A stretch of DNA of 64,000 nucleotides from positions 124,001 to 188,000 of the forward strand of contig NZ_CP013189.1 of the NCBI RefSeq assembly GCF_001444425.1, in the 5' to 3' direction. The translations under genes were made by a program, and so were the position numbers. Origin of the DNA: Pseudohongiella spirulinae (GTDB lineage Bacteria > Pseudomonadota > Gammaproteobacteria > Pseudomonadales > Pseudohongiellaceae). This document shows positions 44,520-56,600 of this stretch, piece by piece. Each line of letters opens with the position of its first letter. The stretch's first letter is position 1. A model generated the notes under the pieces. That model was not told the DNA's origin. It saw only the letters and a list, made by a program, of their open reading frames with translations, and did no database searches.

Positions 44520-45160
44520 TAGCCGGTCAACTGCTGTACGAGCATGCGAAGAGCCTGGCCACGATGACTGAGTTCATTTTTCTGGGCCGGCAGTAACTGT
44601 GCTGAACTGCACTGGGTCTGTTCCACATAAAACAGAGGGTCGTAGCCGAAGCCGCCCTCGCCATGTGCGGCCGTTAATATCCGACCCTGCCACTGACCGT
44701 GACAGACAATCGGCACCGGATCGTCTGCATGGCGGATATAAACCAGCACGCAATGAAATGCAGCGCTGCGCTCTGCTTCAGTGACGTCCTGCAGGGCATG
44801 CAGCAGCTTGTGATTATTGGCCGCATCGCGAGTCTGGCGAGTCATGTTGGCCCATGCCGGCCCGACATCGGCGGCGGCATAACGCGCAGAATATATACCT
44901 GGTGCACCGCCCAGCGCATCAACAGCCAGACCGGAGTCGTCAGCCAGCGCGGCCAGTCCGGAGATGGCGCTGGCATGCCGGGCCTTCAGTATGGCATTTT
45001 CAATAAATGTGAGACCTGTTTCGTCAGCGTCACTGATGCCCAGCTCAGTCTGCGGGATCAGCTCGGCGCCCAGTGGTTCCAGCAGCTGTTGAAGTTCCTG
45101 TAGCTTCCCCTGATTGCCGCTGGCCAAAACGATGCGCTGGCCTTTCAGGTGCAGGCTCAT
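44519..45160 (-). CDS. rdgB: XTP/dITP pyrophosphatase RdgB
   Basis: 213 residues. Hydrolyses non-canonical purine triphosphates (dITP, XTP) to keep them out of [20 protein letters not shown] at the N-terminus, [24 protein letters not shown] and the C-terminal FGYDPLFYV and [11 protein letters not shown] are the HAM1 motifs. The start overlaps the metW stop by 4 bases (ATGA). Confidence 0.95.
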   Translation of the reverse strand: MSLHLKGQRIVLASGNQGKLQELQQLLEPLGAELIPQTELGISDADETGLTFIENAILKARHASAISGLAALADDSGLAVDALGGAPGIYSARYAAADVGPAWANMTRQTRDAANNHKLLHALQDVTEAERSAAFHCVLVYIRHADDPVPIVCHGQWQGRILTAAHGEGGFGYDPLFYVEQTQCSSAQLLPAQKNELSHRGQALRMLVQQLTG

Positions 45161-45807
45161 GCTGACTGCTCCCTGCTGGCAGAGTTGGACAAAGAGTCTG
45201 AACTGGCGTCACTAGCCGGTCTGCTGAAATGATATATGGCAATTTCACTTAGCAGATTCGGGAAAGTCCTGATGATCATGCTGTCACGATGTTTGATGTC
45301 GACAACGGTTCGCGTGATCACGTTAATATCGCGTGAGCGGCAGAATTCATCAAAATCCTTGACCGTACAAAAGTGGATATTGGGTGTGTCATACCACTCG
45401 TACGGCATGAAATCGGATACCGGCATGCGGCCCTTGAATGCCAGATAGGCGCGACTTTTCCAGTTGCCGAAATTTGGAAAAGTGACAATACAGTTCTTGC
45501 CAATACGCAGCATTTCCTCAACCAGTTTGTCCGGGTAGTGAACTGCCTGCAGCGTCTGGGTCAGCAATACGGTTTCAAAACTTTGAGATTCAAAGTTGGT
45601 TAATCCCTTATTCAGATCTTGCTGTATGACGTTTACGCCTTTATCCAGACAGGCGTTGATTTTGGTTTCATCAATTTCCAAGCCTGTACCCTGGATAGAT
45701 TTATGCTCGCGCAGATAGGCCAGCAGGCTGCCATCACCGCAGCCCAGGTCGAGCACACGGCTGCCGGGTTCAATCCATTTCTGAATAATATCAAGATCAG
45801 GCCGCAT
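45157..45807 (-). CDS. metW: MetW, methionine biosynthesis methyltransferase-like protein
   Basis: 216 residues. SAM-dependent methyltransferase fold with [15 protein letters not shown] and [12 protein letters not shown]. MetW works with MetX in many proteobacteria to give active homoserine acylation. The ATG at 45807 is chosen because GAGG is 9 bases upstream; an in-frame GTG lies at 45822. It overlaps metX by 11 bases. Confidence 0.92.
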   Translation of the reverse strand: MRPDLDIIQKWIEPGSRVLDLGCGDGSLLAYLREHKSIQGTGLEIDETKINACLDKGVNVIQQDLNKGLTNFESQSFETVLLTQTLQAVHYPDKLVEEMLRIGKNCIVTFPNFGNWKSRAYLAFKGRMPVSDFMPYEWYDTPNIHFCTVKDFDEFCRSRDINVITRTVVDIKHRDSMIIRTFPNLLSEIAIYHFSRPASDASSDSLSNSASREQSA

Positions 45808-46996
45808 GTCCGGATACCTCACGCTTGACTCTGTCCAGATAGGTCGTCAGTGCCTGCATATAACGTGGCACTGGCAACAAAAAAGCGTCATGGCCCTGGT
45901 CGGCCTCGATATCCAGATAACTGACCTGTTTGCCGGCTTTAAGCAGAGCGGTGACAATCTCCTGAGTCCGCTCCGGTGGAAAACGCCAGTCGGTGGTAAA
46001 AGACACCAGCAGGAACTTGCAGTTGCTGTTGGCAAACGCCTTGCTCAGATCACCGTCGTAATCAACGCTGGGATCAAAATAATCCAGTGCCTTGGTCATC
46101 AGCAGATAGGTGTTGGCGTCAAATGTCTCAGAAAAACGCTCACCCTGATAGTGCAGATAGCTTTCTACCTGAAAGTCGACGTCGAAGCCAAAACTCAGCT
46201 TGCCGGCGCGCAGGTCGCGGCCCAGGTTCATGGAGGCCTGCTTTAACTGTTCAGATGCCTTGCCGAATTTGTCGCGCATGGCGCTGTCGGATAGATAGGT
46301 GATATGCCCGACCATGCGTGCCAGCATGACCCCTTTCTTAGGTAAGGTGCCATGTTCTCGATAACGACCGGCATAGAACTCAGGATCCGCTGTAATGGAT
46401 TGGCGGGCCACTTCGTTAAAAGCAATATTCTGCGCAGAGAGTTTGGGAGCCACCGCCATCATGATGGCGTGACGGACTCGTTCCGGGTAGCTGATAGACC
46501 AGCGCATCACCTGCATGCCACCCAGACTGCCGCCAATCACCGCCGCCCACTGCTCTATACCAAGGCGATCCGCCAGTCGTGCCTGGCTGTTGACCCAATC
46601 ACGCACCGTTACTACCGGAAAGTCCGGGCCATACCAGGTGTTGGTGTCAGGATTGATGGATGCTGGTCCGGTGCTGCCCGCGCAGCCGCCCAGATTGTTC
46701 AGGCAGACTACAAAGAAGTGATTGGTATCGATGGGTTTACCCGGACCAATAGCCACGTCCCACCAACCGGGCTTTCTGTCTTCCATGCTGTGATAGCCGG
46801 CGGCGTGGTGGTCACCGCTAAGCGCATGGCAGATCAGTATGGCGTTGCTGCGCTGCGCGTTCAGCGTGCCATAGGTTTCCACCATCAGGTCGTATGAATT
46901 GAGCACTTTTCCGCTGCGCAAGGTCAGCGGCTCGTCAAAATGATGGAGCTGCGGGGTCACCAGACCAACGGAATTTTCCGGCAGAGTGTCGGGCAT
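45797..46996 (-). CDS. metX: Homoserine O-acyltransferase MetX
   Basis: 399-residue alpha/beta hydrolase-fold enzyme that activates homoserine for methionine synthesis. Nucleophile Ser157 in GGSLGGMQ, aspartate in FTTDWRFPP and histidine in [10 protein letters not shown]. The oxyanion region [14 protein letters not shown] is also intact. Whether it uses acetyl- or succinyl-CoA cannot be judged from what I can see; MetX enzymes paired with MetW are often succinyltransferases. It follows yggT by 3 bases. Confidence 0.94.
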   Translation of the reverse strand: MPDTLPENSVGLVTPQLHHFDEPLTLRSGKVLNSYDLMVETYGTLNAQRSNAILICHALSGDHHAAGYHSMEDRKPGWWDVAIGPGKPIDTNHFFVVCLNNLGGCAGSTGPASINPDTNTWYGPDFPVVTVRDWVNSQARLADRLGIEQWAAVIGGSLGGMQVMRWSISYPERVRHAIMMAVAPKLSAQNIAFNEVARQSITADPEFYAGRYREHGTLPKKGVMLARMVGHITYLSDSAMRDKFGKASEQLKQASMNLGRDLRAGKLSFGFDVDFQVESYLHYQGERFSETFDANTYLLMTKALDYFDPSVDYDGDLSKAFANSNCKFLLVSFTTDWRFPPERTQEIVTALLKAGKQVSYLDIEADQGHDAFLLPVPRYMQALTTYLDRVKREVSGHAA

Positions 46997-46999
46997 GTC

Positions 47000-47578
47000 T
47001 TACATGCCCAGCACAAAAGCAGGGTTGGCGCCGACCGGCAACACCAGTGTGATTCTGATGATCTGAATGGCCAGGAAAACAAAAATGGGCGACAGATCCA
47101 GTCCGCCCATGGCTGGCAGTATGCGCCGGAAGGGTGCCATGACTGGCTCAGTGAGCTGGCGCACCAGCACCAGTGCCGGATGACCGCTGAACGGCGCGAT
47201 AAAACTGGCGATGATGGAAATCAGCATGCCCCAGAAATAGATGTTCAGGATAAAGTTCAGTATGCCCGCCAGACCCCAGGTGAGGATCAGCCCAAAGTTG
47301 GGGAAACTGTAGCCGGACATAAAAATCAATGCGTACATGGCCGCGCACTGGAACAGGATGGCGTAGACCAGCGACGACAGGTCAATGCCGCGAATGCCCG
47401 GGATAAACCGGCGAAACAGGAGTACGCCGGGATCTGTAAAGCGGACAATCATCTGCGTGATGGGGTTGTAAAAATCGGCCCGGGACAGCTGCAGTAAAAA
47501 TCGCAGCAGAATGGCCATGAGATAGATTGTACCCAGGGTGCTGACCAGCAGAGTGCCAATACTGCCAACTGTATTCAT
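47000..47578 (-). CDS. YggT family membrane protein
   Basis: 192 residues with two YggT repeats, each of two membrane helices (LLQLSRADFYNPITQMIVRFTDPG and the second VRQLTEPVMAPFRRILPAMGGLDLSPIFVFLA). The family is widespread downstream of proC and has been linked to osmotic-stress tolerance, with unclear mechanism. It starts 14 bases after proC. Confidence 0.92.
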   Translation of the reverse strand: MNTVGSIGTLLVSTLGTIYLMAILLRFLLQLSRADFYNPITQMIVRFTDPGVLLFRRFIPGIRGIDLSSLVYAILFQCAAMYALIFMSGYSFPNFGLILTWGLAGILNFILNIYFWGMLISIIASFIAPFSGHPALVLVRQLTEPVMAPFRRILPAMGGLDLSPIFVFLAIQIIRITLVLPVGANPAFVLGM

Positions 47579-47592
47579 GGTGTTTAGTCTCT

Positions 47593-48402
47593 TTAGTTTG
47601 CCAGTTCTGCGGCGCGCTTTTGCGCGGCCTGCATGGCCGTTGCCACTGTGGTTTCAAATCCGTCCCGCGCCATGGAGAGCAAGGCTTGTTCGGTCGTGCC
47701 ACCGGGTGATGTGACCCGGCGCCGCAGCTCATCTGGCGCGACATCACTGGTACTGGCCAGTTTGCCGGCGCCCAGTGCGGTCTGTATGGCCAGCTGTCGG
47801 GCAACATTTGGCTCCAGACCCATTTGCACGGCTGCCTTCTCCATGGCTTCCATCATCAGGAAGAAGTAGGCCGGGCCGCTGCCGGACAGCGCGGTCACGG
47901 TATCAATATCAGATTCCGCCTGCAACCAGCAGGCAATGCCAACGGCTCCCATGATATCGCCCGCCAGCTGTTTCTGGATGTCACTGCACTGTGCATTGGC
48001 ATACAGGCCGGTGGCGCCTTCGCCAACCAGAGAGGGCGTATTGGGCATGCAACGCACAATAGCGCGCTCAACACCCAGCCATTTTTGCAGAGAGCAAACC
48101 GGGATGCCGGCGGCGATCGAGATGATAAGACAGTCTGATTTGCCGATCAGCGGCTGCAATTGTTCGCAAACAGCCGCCATTACCTGAGGTTTGACGGCCA
48201 GTACAATGACATCAGCCTGCGCTGCCACCGACGCACTGTCACCTGTGTTAATGCCGCAATCGGACTGCAGCTCAGCCAGCTTGTCGCTGTCTATATCGGT
48301 GGCGGCGATATGTGAAGGCGGCACGTTTTTGTTGATCAGGCCGCGGATCAGGCTGTTGGCCATATTGCCGGCACCGATAAAACTGATTTGGCTGTTTTTC
48401 AA
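47593..48402 (-). CDS. proC: Pyrroline-5-carboxylate reductase
   Basis: 269 residues. Last step of proline synthesis, NADPH-dependent. ISFIGAGNMANSLIRGL is the Rossmann motif, AVKPQVM and ALSGSGPAYFF the substrate region, and TSPGGTTEQAL the proline-family signature near the C-terminus. proC-yggT-metX-metW-rdgB-hemW are close or overlapping on one strand and probably one long operon, as in Pseudomonas. Confidence 0.95.
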   Translation of the reverse strand: MKNSQISFIGAGNMANSLIRGLINKNVPPSHIAATDIDSDKLAELQSDCGINTGDSASVAAQADVIVLAVKPQVMAAVCEQLQPLIGKSDCLIISIAAGIPVCSLQKWLGVERAIVRCMPNTPSLVGEGATGLYANAQCSDIQKQLAGDIMGAVGIACWLQAESDIDTVTALSGSGPAYFFLMMEAMEKAAVQMGLEPNVARQLAIQTALGAGKLASTSDVAPDELRRRVTSPGGTTEQALLSMARDGFETTVATAMQAAQKRAAELAN

Positions 48403-48451
48403 AGCATTCTCTCTCGCTGCGTTTTTTCAGGCCGCTATTCTAACATACCGA

Positions 48452-49492
48452 TCAGCTATTGAATTCCTTGCTGAAAATAGTCCAGAAGCTCAGAAACAGC
48501 GCGGCAATCAACGGACCGATCACAAAGCCGTTGATGCCCAGCAGACTGATACCGCCCAATGTCGAAAACAACACCATGTAATCCGGCAGTTTGGTGTCAC
48601 GACCCACCAGAATCGGGCGTAATACGTTGTCGGCCAGGCCGATGATGACGGCGCCATAGGCCACCAGTATGGAGGCTTTTATCCAGTCGCCGGTGGCATA
48701 CATATAAATCGCTACGGGAATCCAGACCAGAGAGGCGCCCACGGCCGGCACCAGTGACAGGAAGGCCATGATCACAGCCCACAGCAGCGGTGCCTGCAGG
48801 TCCAGCAGCCAGAAGATCAGGCCCCCCAGCGCACCCTGCACGATGGCGACCACCAGGTTGCCTTTAACGGTGGCGCGCGATACTTCAGCAAACTTGGTAA
48901 ACAGCACATGGCGGCGCTCTTCATCCATTGGCACCGCATTGCGCATCCAGTTGACCAGGCTCTCGCCATCGCGCAGCAGGAAAAAGGTCAGGTACAGCAT
49001 CAGCGCCAGATTCAGGGTAAAGCTGACGGTGTTGCGTCCCACGTTCAGGGCTTCCTGTGAAATCATGCGGCTCAGACTGATGGCGGAGTCAGACAGATAG
49101 CTGCGCAGATTACTGGTATCTATGCCCAGACGCTGCAGCAGGTCCGGCAGAAAAGGCACCGCGTTACCCACCCGTTCGATAAAAGCCGAGGGGCTGATTT
49201 CGCGATTTTCGATTGACTGGTAGAGCTGGACGCCCTCGTTGATGAAACCAAACACGATTGCAATGGCAGGGATTACCACCACAATCAGTCCCAGCAACAG
49301 GGTTAGCAATGCCGCCAGCGATTGCCGGCCATTGAATTTTTCAACCAGCCGACGCTGCACCGGGTTGAACAGCAGGCTCATGACACAGGCCCAGAAAATG
49401 GCGCTCCAGAAAGGTAGCAGGATTAACAGAAAGGCCAGGGTGATGGCACCCAGCACGATCAGAAAACCGCGTTTTTCCATGGTTTCACGCAT
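48452..49492 (-). CDS. AI-2E family transporter (PerM-like)
   Basis: 346 residues with about eight membrane helices in the pattern of the PerM/YdiK/TqsA family (FLLILLPFWSAIFWACVMSLLFNPVQRRL at the start; GINGFVIGPLIAALFLSFW at the end). Members move various solutes and the AI-2 name is historical. The start at 49492 has GAGG 8 bases upstream. A single gene. Confidence 0.86.
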   Translation of the reverse strand: MRETMEKRGFLIVLGAITLAFLLILLPFWSAIFWACVMSLLFNPVQRRLVEKFNGRQSLAALLTLLLGLIVVVIPAIAIVFGFINEGVQLYQSIENREISPSAFIERVGNAVPFLPDLLQRLGIDTSNLRSYLSDSAISLSRMISQEALNVGRNTVSFTLNLALMLYLTFFLLRDGESLVNWMRNAVPMDEERRHVLFTKFAEVSRATVKGNLVVAIVQGALGGLIFWLLDLQAPLLWAVIMAFLSLVPAVGASLVWIPVAIYMYATGDWIKASILVAYGAVIIGLADNVLRPILVGRDTKLPDYMVLFSTLGGISLLGINGFVIGPLIAALFLSFWTIFSKEFNS

Positions 49493-49510
49493 GCGCGTTT
49501 CCTCAGATAA

Positions 49511-51103
49511 TCAGCTTTGGTGACGACGTATCATGCGCCACAATTCAACCACCCTTGGCGGCTGGCCGGTGCGCAGTATGCCTTGCCGGAAAACCCGGCC
49601 AGACAGCCACATGACGGCCACCACCGCCAGCAGCAGAACAACTGTGGTGCCTATGACATCGATCATGGGGGGCTGCGCTGCGGCCCGATTCATCATGGTA
49701 AAGGGTGTAAACAGTGGAATCCATGACATTACCCGGGCCAGCGTGCCATTGGGATCCTGCGCGATAAAACTCATGGTCAGCACGGGTACGACCAGAATCA
49801 TCATCAGTGGCATCATCAGGCTCTGGGCTTCTTTGAGTGTGTTGCAAAGACTGCCGATGGCCAGAAAGATGCCAGCATAAAGGGCATAACAGCACAGGTA
49901 ATAAAACACAAAAAACGGGATGAGGTCGGAGCTGAGCAGCACATCCAGAATGTCAGCGATGACCGCTGTTTCGACGGTCTGATAAAGCTGCAGGAAAACA
50001 AAAAACGAGGTAATCCACGCCAGGATGGTGGTGATGCCGGTGGCGCCGATGCCCAGCAACTTGCCCATCATCATTTCGCCGGGCGTGACCGACGCCAGCA
50101 GCACCTCAATGATGCGGTTGGACTTTTCCTCGATGGTATTGCTGAGCAGGTATTGTACGCTCTGCATCAATGAGATGAAGATCAGATAGACAAAACCCAT
50201 GGGAGCCCACTGGCGGAAGGTGTCAGCCAGGCTCACCTCTTCCTCGCCTTCGGCCTTGCCGGGATCCAGGCGGCTCAGTGGCAGGCGGGTACGTTGAACA
50301 TCTCGAACAGCTTCAATATCGATGCCGCGATCAGCATATTCCTGCTGGCGAATGGCGTTGTTAAGGCTGGTCTGAATCGCGTTGGATAATCGGGTGTCAG
50401 TAAGATTGCCCGCCCAGTACTGCACGCCACGCGGACCAGCGCCTTCTATCATCAGTCGTTGCAAAGTGTCAGGGCGCACAATATCCTGATTGACCTCATG
50501 AGGAATCAGGATTAACGCAAACAGGCTGACCCGGTCACCATCATGATCGAGGCGTAACTCACCATTCAGATACGGTCTGAGTGCCTCAACAATCTGGCCA
50601 GCGGGACTGTCGGGATTCATGCCTGCGGGCGGGTTGACCTGAATAAACTGTTGTCGCGGTTCAGTAAATCCGGGGGCATCCGCGCGAAGGTACGGACGCG
50701 CCATCTGCAGCGCAAAGTCCAGTCCCCCATTGCTGAGCCATTCATCCAGCGCGGCGACTTCGTCATTGCCAAAATCATCAATCAATTGATTAAGCTGATT
50801 GCTGGGTGCCTGGGGCGCGGGAGTATCTGCGGTGGCAATGCGGTTCTCCTGCAAATAGCGCATGAAATCCTGCATGACGCGGCGCTGGTGCTCGCGCCGG
50901 ATGGCCGAGTTGACCGCGTCCGCATAGCTGCCGGTCTGGTCGATCAGCAGGTAGTAGCGAGTCGGAGTGGCAGTGGCCAGGCGGCTGGAAATGAAGAAAA
51001 TCAAAAAAAAGACAATCGGCACCAACAGGACGCCAATCCAGAAGCCTTTGGTTTTGACATTCTCCAGGTACTCGCGCCAGGCGATCAGTAAGGTGACTCT
51101 CAT
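49511..51103 (-). CDS. ABC-2 type permease, NatB-like
   Basis: 530 residues. N-terminal helix (about 18-42), large extracytoplasmic domain (about 43-310), then five or six membrane helices. The pattern matches NatB, the permease of sodium-exporting ABC transporters, and other ABC-2 exporters. The large extracellular region ARRDVQRTRLPLSRLDP is of unknown role. It is coupled to the ATPase gene by a 4-base overlap (ATGA). Confidence 0.85.
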   Translation of the reverse strand: MRVTLLIAWREYLENVKTKGFWIGVLLVPIVFFLIFFISSRLATATPTRYYLLIDQTGSYADAVNSAIRREHQRRVMQDFMRYLQENRIATADTPAPQAPSNQLNQLIDDFGNDEVAALDEWLSNGGLDFALQMARPYLRADAPGFTEPRQQFIQVNPPAGMNPDSPAGQIVEALRPYLNGELRLDHDGDRVSLFALILIPHEVNQDIVRPDTLQRLMIEGAGPRGVQYWAGNLTDTRLSNAIQTSLNNAIRQQEYADRGIDIEAVRDVQRTRLPLSRLDPGKAEGEEEVSLADTFRQWAPMGFVYLIFISLMQSVQYLLSNTIEEKSNRIIEVLLASVTPGEMMMGKLLGIGATGITTILAWITSFFVFLQLYQTVETAVIADILDVLLSSDLIPFFVFYYLCCYALYAGIFLAIGSLCNTLKEAQSLMMPLMMILVVPVLTMSFIAQDPNGTLARVMSWIPLFTPFTMMNRAAAQPPMIDVIGTTVVLLLAVVAVMWLSGRVFRQGILRTGQPPRVVELWRMIRRHQS

Positions 51104-52053
51104 CGGAAATTATGCTCCCGTGCTTCCTTGCCGACCAGGTGCACAAACACATCATGCAAGCTGGCCTGTGTGAAATCAAAACGGTTCAGCGACACCTTGT
51201 TTTCAAAGCAGTGTTTGAGAATATTCTGCGGGTCTGCCTGCTCACGGACATACAGCTCCCACTGACGGATGCCCTGCGCCTGATCCTCTGGCGCGGCTGG
51301 TGTTTCCTGCATGGACAGGACATCCTCAAGTTGCAGCAGCTTGCTCAGATCATCGCGTGTTTCCAGAACAACCCGGCGCGGAATAATGGCATGGGCCTGA
51401 TCCACCGTCCCGTCAAAAACCTTGCGGCCCTGAGTGATCAGCAACAGGCGTTCGCACAGGCGTTCTGCATGCTGCATGATATGTGTGGAGAAAATGACGG
51501 TCTGACCATTAGCCGCCAGGTCGCGAATCAACTGTTCAAGGACTTCCTGATTCACCGGATCCAGGCCGGAGAACGGCTCGTCCAGAATGACCAGCTCCGG
51601 GTCGTGAGCAATGGAGGCCAGTACCTGCACTTTCTGCCCCATGCCCTTGGACAGTGATTCAACGGCGTTGTTGGCAAAATCTTTTAACCCATAGCGCTCC
51701 AGCAGCTCGAAGGCCTTGTGTTTGGCAGTGCGCCGGTCCAGGCCCTTGAGTGTGGCGAAATAACTGATAATGGCCCAGACCTTCATCTTCTTGTAGAGGC
51801 CTTTTTCTTCCGGCAGATACCCGATGCGGTGCCGCACATCCATGGCCGATGAATGACCCAGTACTTCGATCTGTCCGGAGTCCGGGCGGATAATGTCCAG
51901 TATCATACGAATGGTGGTGGTTTTGCCAGCCCCATTGGGACCCAGAAAACCATACACGGCACCCTGCGGGATGCTCAGATTGATTTCATTGACGGCGGTG
52001 AAGTCGCCATAGCGCTTTGACACATTGGTCAGCGTCAGAACCGGTGTACTCAT
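51100..52053 (-). CDS. ABC transporter ATPase, NatA-like
   Basis: 317-residue ATPase partner of the downstream permease. Walker [10 protein letters not shown], signature LSKGMGQKV and Walker [16 protein letters not shown] are intact. The C-terminal DUF4162-type region (about 230-317) is common in NatA-like proteins. Cargo unknown; sodium export is possible by homology. It starts 95 bases from the gltD stop, with the gltD terminator between. Confidence 0.9.
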   Translation of the reverse strand: MSTPVLTLTNVSKRYGDFTAVNEINLSIPQGAVYGFLGPNGAGKTTTIRMILDIIRPDSGQIEVLGHSSAMDVRHRIGYLPEEKGLYKKMKVWAIISYFATLKGLDRRTAKHKAFELLERYGLKDFANNAVESLSKGMGQKVQVLASIAHDPELVILDEPFSGLDPVNQEVLEQLIRDLAANGQTVIFSTHIMQHAERLCERLLLITQGRKVFDGTVDQAHAIIPRRVVLETRDDLSKLLQLEDVLSMQETPAAPEDQAQGIRQWELYVREQADPQNILKHCFENKVSLNRFDFTQASLHDVFVHLVGKEAREHNFR

Positions 52054-52092
52054 ACGAGGAGTTTAGCACAGCGTTTGTGGCAAATTACCAAC

Positions 52093-52124
52093 AAAAAAGC
52101 CGCAACCCTTGCAGGTTGCGGCTT
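52093..52124 (-). terminator. Terminator of gltBD
   Basis: On the minus strand AAGCCGCAACCT and GGTTGCGGCTT form a stem with a short loop, followed directly by TTTTTT (52098-52093). It ends the gltB-gltD transcript. Confidence 0.85.
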
Positions 52125-52147
52125 CGGTTTAGGCCTCTGGCCGAGAA

Positions 52148-53584
<1,437 letters not shown>

Positions 53585-53617
53585 GTTAAAACCTATTATT
53601 CTGCAATTTTGTACGTA

Positions 53618-56600
53618 TCAGACAGCCACTGCCTGGGCTTTTGCTTTGGCTGCCATTTCGGCCAGCACCCGCTTATAGTCCGTTGGCATCACTTTCACAA
53701 ACTGTGCGAGTGAAGCGTCCCAGTTGTCCAGTATCTGCTGTGCCACCGTCGAGCCGGTGTAGTGCAGATGGTTGCTGATCAACGTTTTCAGTTCTTCAAT
53801 GTCCGCTGCGTCGGCGACGGGCTCCAGTTCAAAGGACTCCATGTTGCACTGCTTTTCGAAGTCTTTGTCTTTGTCCCAGACATAAGCGATACCGCCGCTC
53901 ATGCCGGCGCCGAAGTTACGGCCGGTTTTGCCCAGGATGACGACCCGGCCACCGGTCATGTATTCACAGCCGTGATCGCCGATGCCTTCTACTACGGCGC
54001 TGGCGCCGGAGTTACGGACAGCAAATCGTTCAGCCACGATACCGCGGAAGTAAGCTTCACCGCCGGTCGCACCGTAGAGATTGACGTTGCCGGCTATGAT
54101 GTTGTCTTCAGCCTTGAAGGTGCTGTTTTTTGGCGGATAGACCACCACTTTACCGCCCGACAGACCCTTGCCGACAAAGTCGTTGGCGTCGCCTTCCACG
54201 GTAATGGTGATGCCTCTGGCCAGGAATGCACCCAGGCTCTGACCGGCCGAGCCGTTCAGTTTGATGTTGATGGTGTCATCGGGCAGCATCTGCTCACCAA
54301 ACTTTTTAGCCACTTCATTGGACAGCATGGTGCCAACCACCCGGTTGATATTGATTACCGGCAGTTCGATGTTGACCTTCTCGCCTTTTTCCAGAGTGGG
54401 TGCGGCCAGCGCAATGAGCTGATTGTCCAGGGCCTTGTCCAGGCCGTGATCCTGAGCCATGGAGCAGTAAGTGCCCGTATTCGCGAAAACCGCTTTGGCC
54501 GGGGTCAGGATATTGGTCAGATCCAGGCCTTTGGTTTTCCAGTGGTTGATGGCGATGTTGCTCTCCAGCAAGTCAACCCGGCCGACCATTTCATTCATGG
54601 TGCGTATACCCAGGCTGGCCATGATTTCGCGCAGCTCTTCAGCCACCATAAACAGGTAGTTGACGACGTGCTCTGGCTGACCCTTGAACTTCTTGCGCAG
54701 TTCCGGATCCTGGGTGGCAATGCCGACCGGACAGGTATTCAGATGGCATTTGCGCATCATGATGCAACCCAGGGTGATCAGCGGTGCCGTTGCAAAACCG
54801 AATTCTTCGGCACCCAGCAATGCGGCGATGGCCACATCGCGGCCGGTTTTAAGCTGGCCGTCAGTCTGCAACACAACGCGTGAGCGCAGGTTGTTCATGA
54901 CCAGGGTCTGATGCGTTTCCGCCAGACCCAGCTCCCACGGCAGACCCGCGTGTTTGATAGAGGTCAGCGGGGATGCACCGGTGCCGCCATCGTGGCCAGC
55001 AATGACCAGGTGATCGGTTTTGGCCTTGGTGACACCGGCTGCAATCGTACCGACACCGATCTCAGACACCAGCTTCACACTGATGCGTGCGGCGCGGTTG
55101 GCATTCTTGAGGTCGTGGATCAGCTGCGCCATATCCTCGATGGAATAAATATCGTGGTGTGGCGGCGGTGAAATCAGGCCGACACCCGGCGTTGAGTGAC
55201 GGATGCGGGCAATCTGTTCGTCCACTTTGCCGCCCGGCAGCTCACCGCCTTCACCGGGCTTGGCGCCCTGAGAGATCTTGATCTGTAGCTCGTCGGCGTT
55301 AGTCAGATACCAGATGGTCACGCCAAAGCGGCCGGACGCGACCTGCTTGATGGCGGAGCGCTTGGAGTCGCCATTGGGCAGCGGCTGGAAGCGGATGGGA
55401 TCCTCGCCACCTTCACCGGTGTTGGATTTGCCGCCCAGGCGGTTCATGGCAACGGCCAGTGCTTCATGGCTTTCCTGCGAAATGGAGCCAAAACTCATGG
55501 CACCGGTCGCAAAGCGCTTAACAATCTCTTTAGCCGGTTCCACTTCATCCAGCGGGATGGCCTGCTGGTTGTCGCGGAACTTCAACAGGCCGCGCAGGGT
55601 GCAGGCACGCGTGGTCTGCTCGTTAGTGTACTTGGCGAAGGCCTTGTAGGCGTCCGGGCTGTTGGTGCGCGCCGCATTCTGCAGATTGAAGATGGCGGTC
55701 GGGTCCCACATGTGGCTGTCGCCATTGTTTCGCCAGTGGAAATCGCCCGGGTTGTTGAGCACCGGGATACGGTTTTCATCGTTGGCCGGGAAGCCGATGC
55801 GGTGACGACGTTCGGTTTCTTCAACCAGCGTTGCAAAGTTGACACCCTGCACTCGGCTGGCTGTGCCCACGAAGCAGCGATTGACCACTTCTTCGGCCAG
55901 ACCCACAGCTTCGAAGATCTGCGCGCCGCGGTAGGACTGCAGGGTAGAGATGCCCATTTTGGCCATGACTTTGAGCATGCCCTTGGCAACGGCTTTTTTG
56001 TAGGCGTAAACCACGTCGCTTTCGTTCGGATAGTCTTTGCCAAGCAAGCCATCCAGTTGTGCCTGCCAGATTGCCTCGAAGGCCAGGTAAGGGTTGATGG
56101 CGTCAGCGCCGTAACCCACCAGCAGACAGTGATGGTGAACTTCGCGGGCCTCGCCGGTTTCCACGATCAGGCCAATCTTGGTGCGCTCGTGCGTGCGGAT
56201 CAGGTGGTGATGTACGGCACCGGTCGCCACCAGGGCGCTGATGGCAATGCGGTTCTTGTCGATTTTACGATCCGACAGGATAACAAAAGCAAAACCTTCG
56301 GCGATGGCCCGTGAGGCTTCTTTGCAGATGCGCTCCAGAGCGTTCAGGTAGCCATTTTCAGCATGGGCATCATAGGTGATATCAATCACCTTGCTGCGCA
56401 GGCCGTTGTGATCCATACCGCGGATGGTCTGCAGTTGCTTGTTGGACAGGATCGGGTGCTTCAGGCTAAGCCGGTGGGCATGCTGTTCAGTGGTTTCCAG
56501 CAAGTTGCCTTCCGGCCCGATAAAACATTCCAGCGACATGACCACTTCTTCACGGATGGAGTCGATGGCTGGGTTGGTCACCTGGGCAAACAACTGCTTG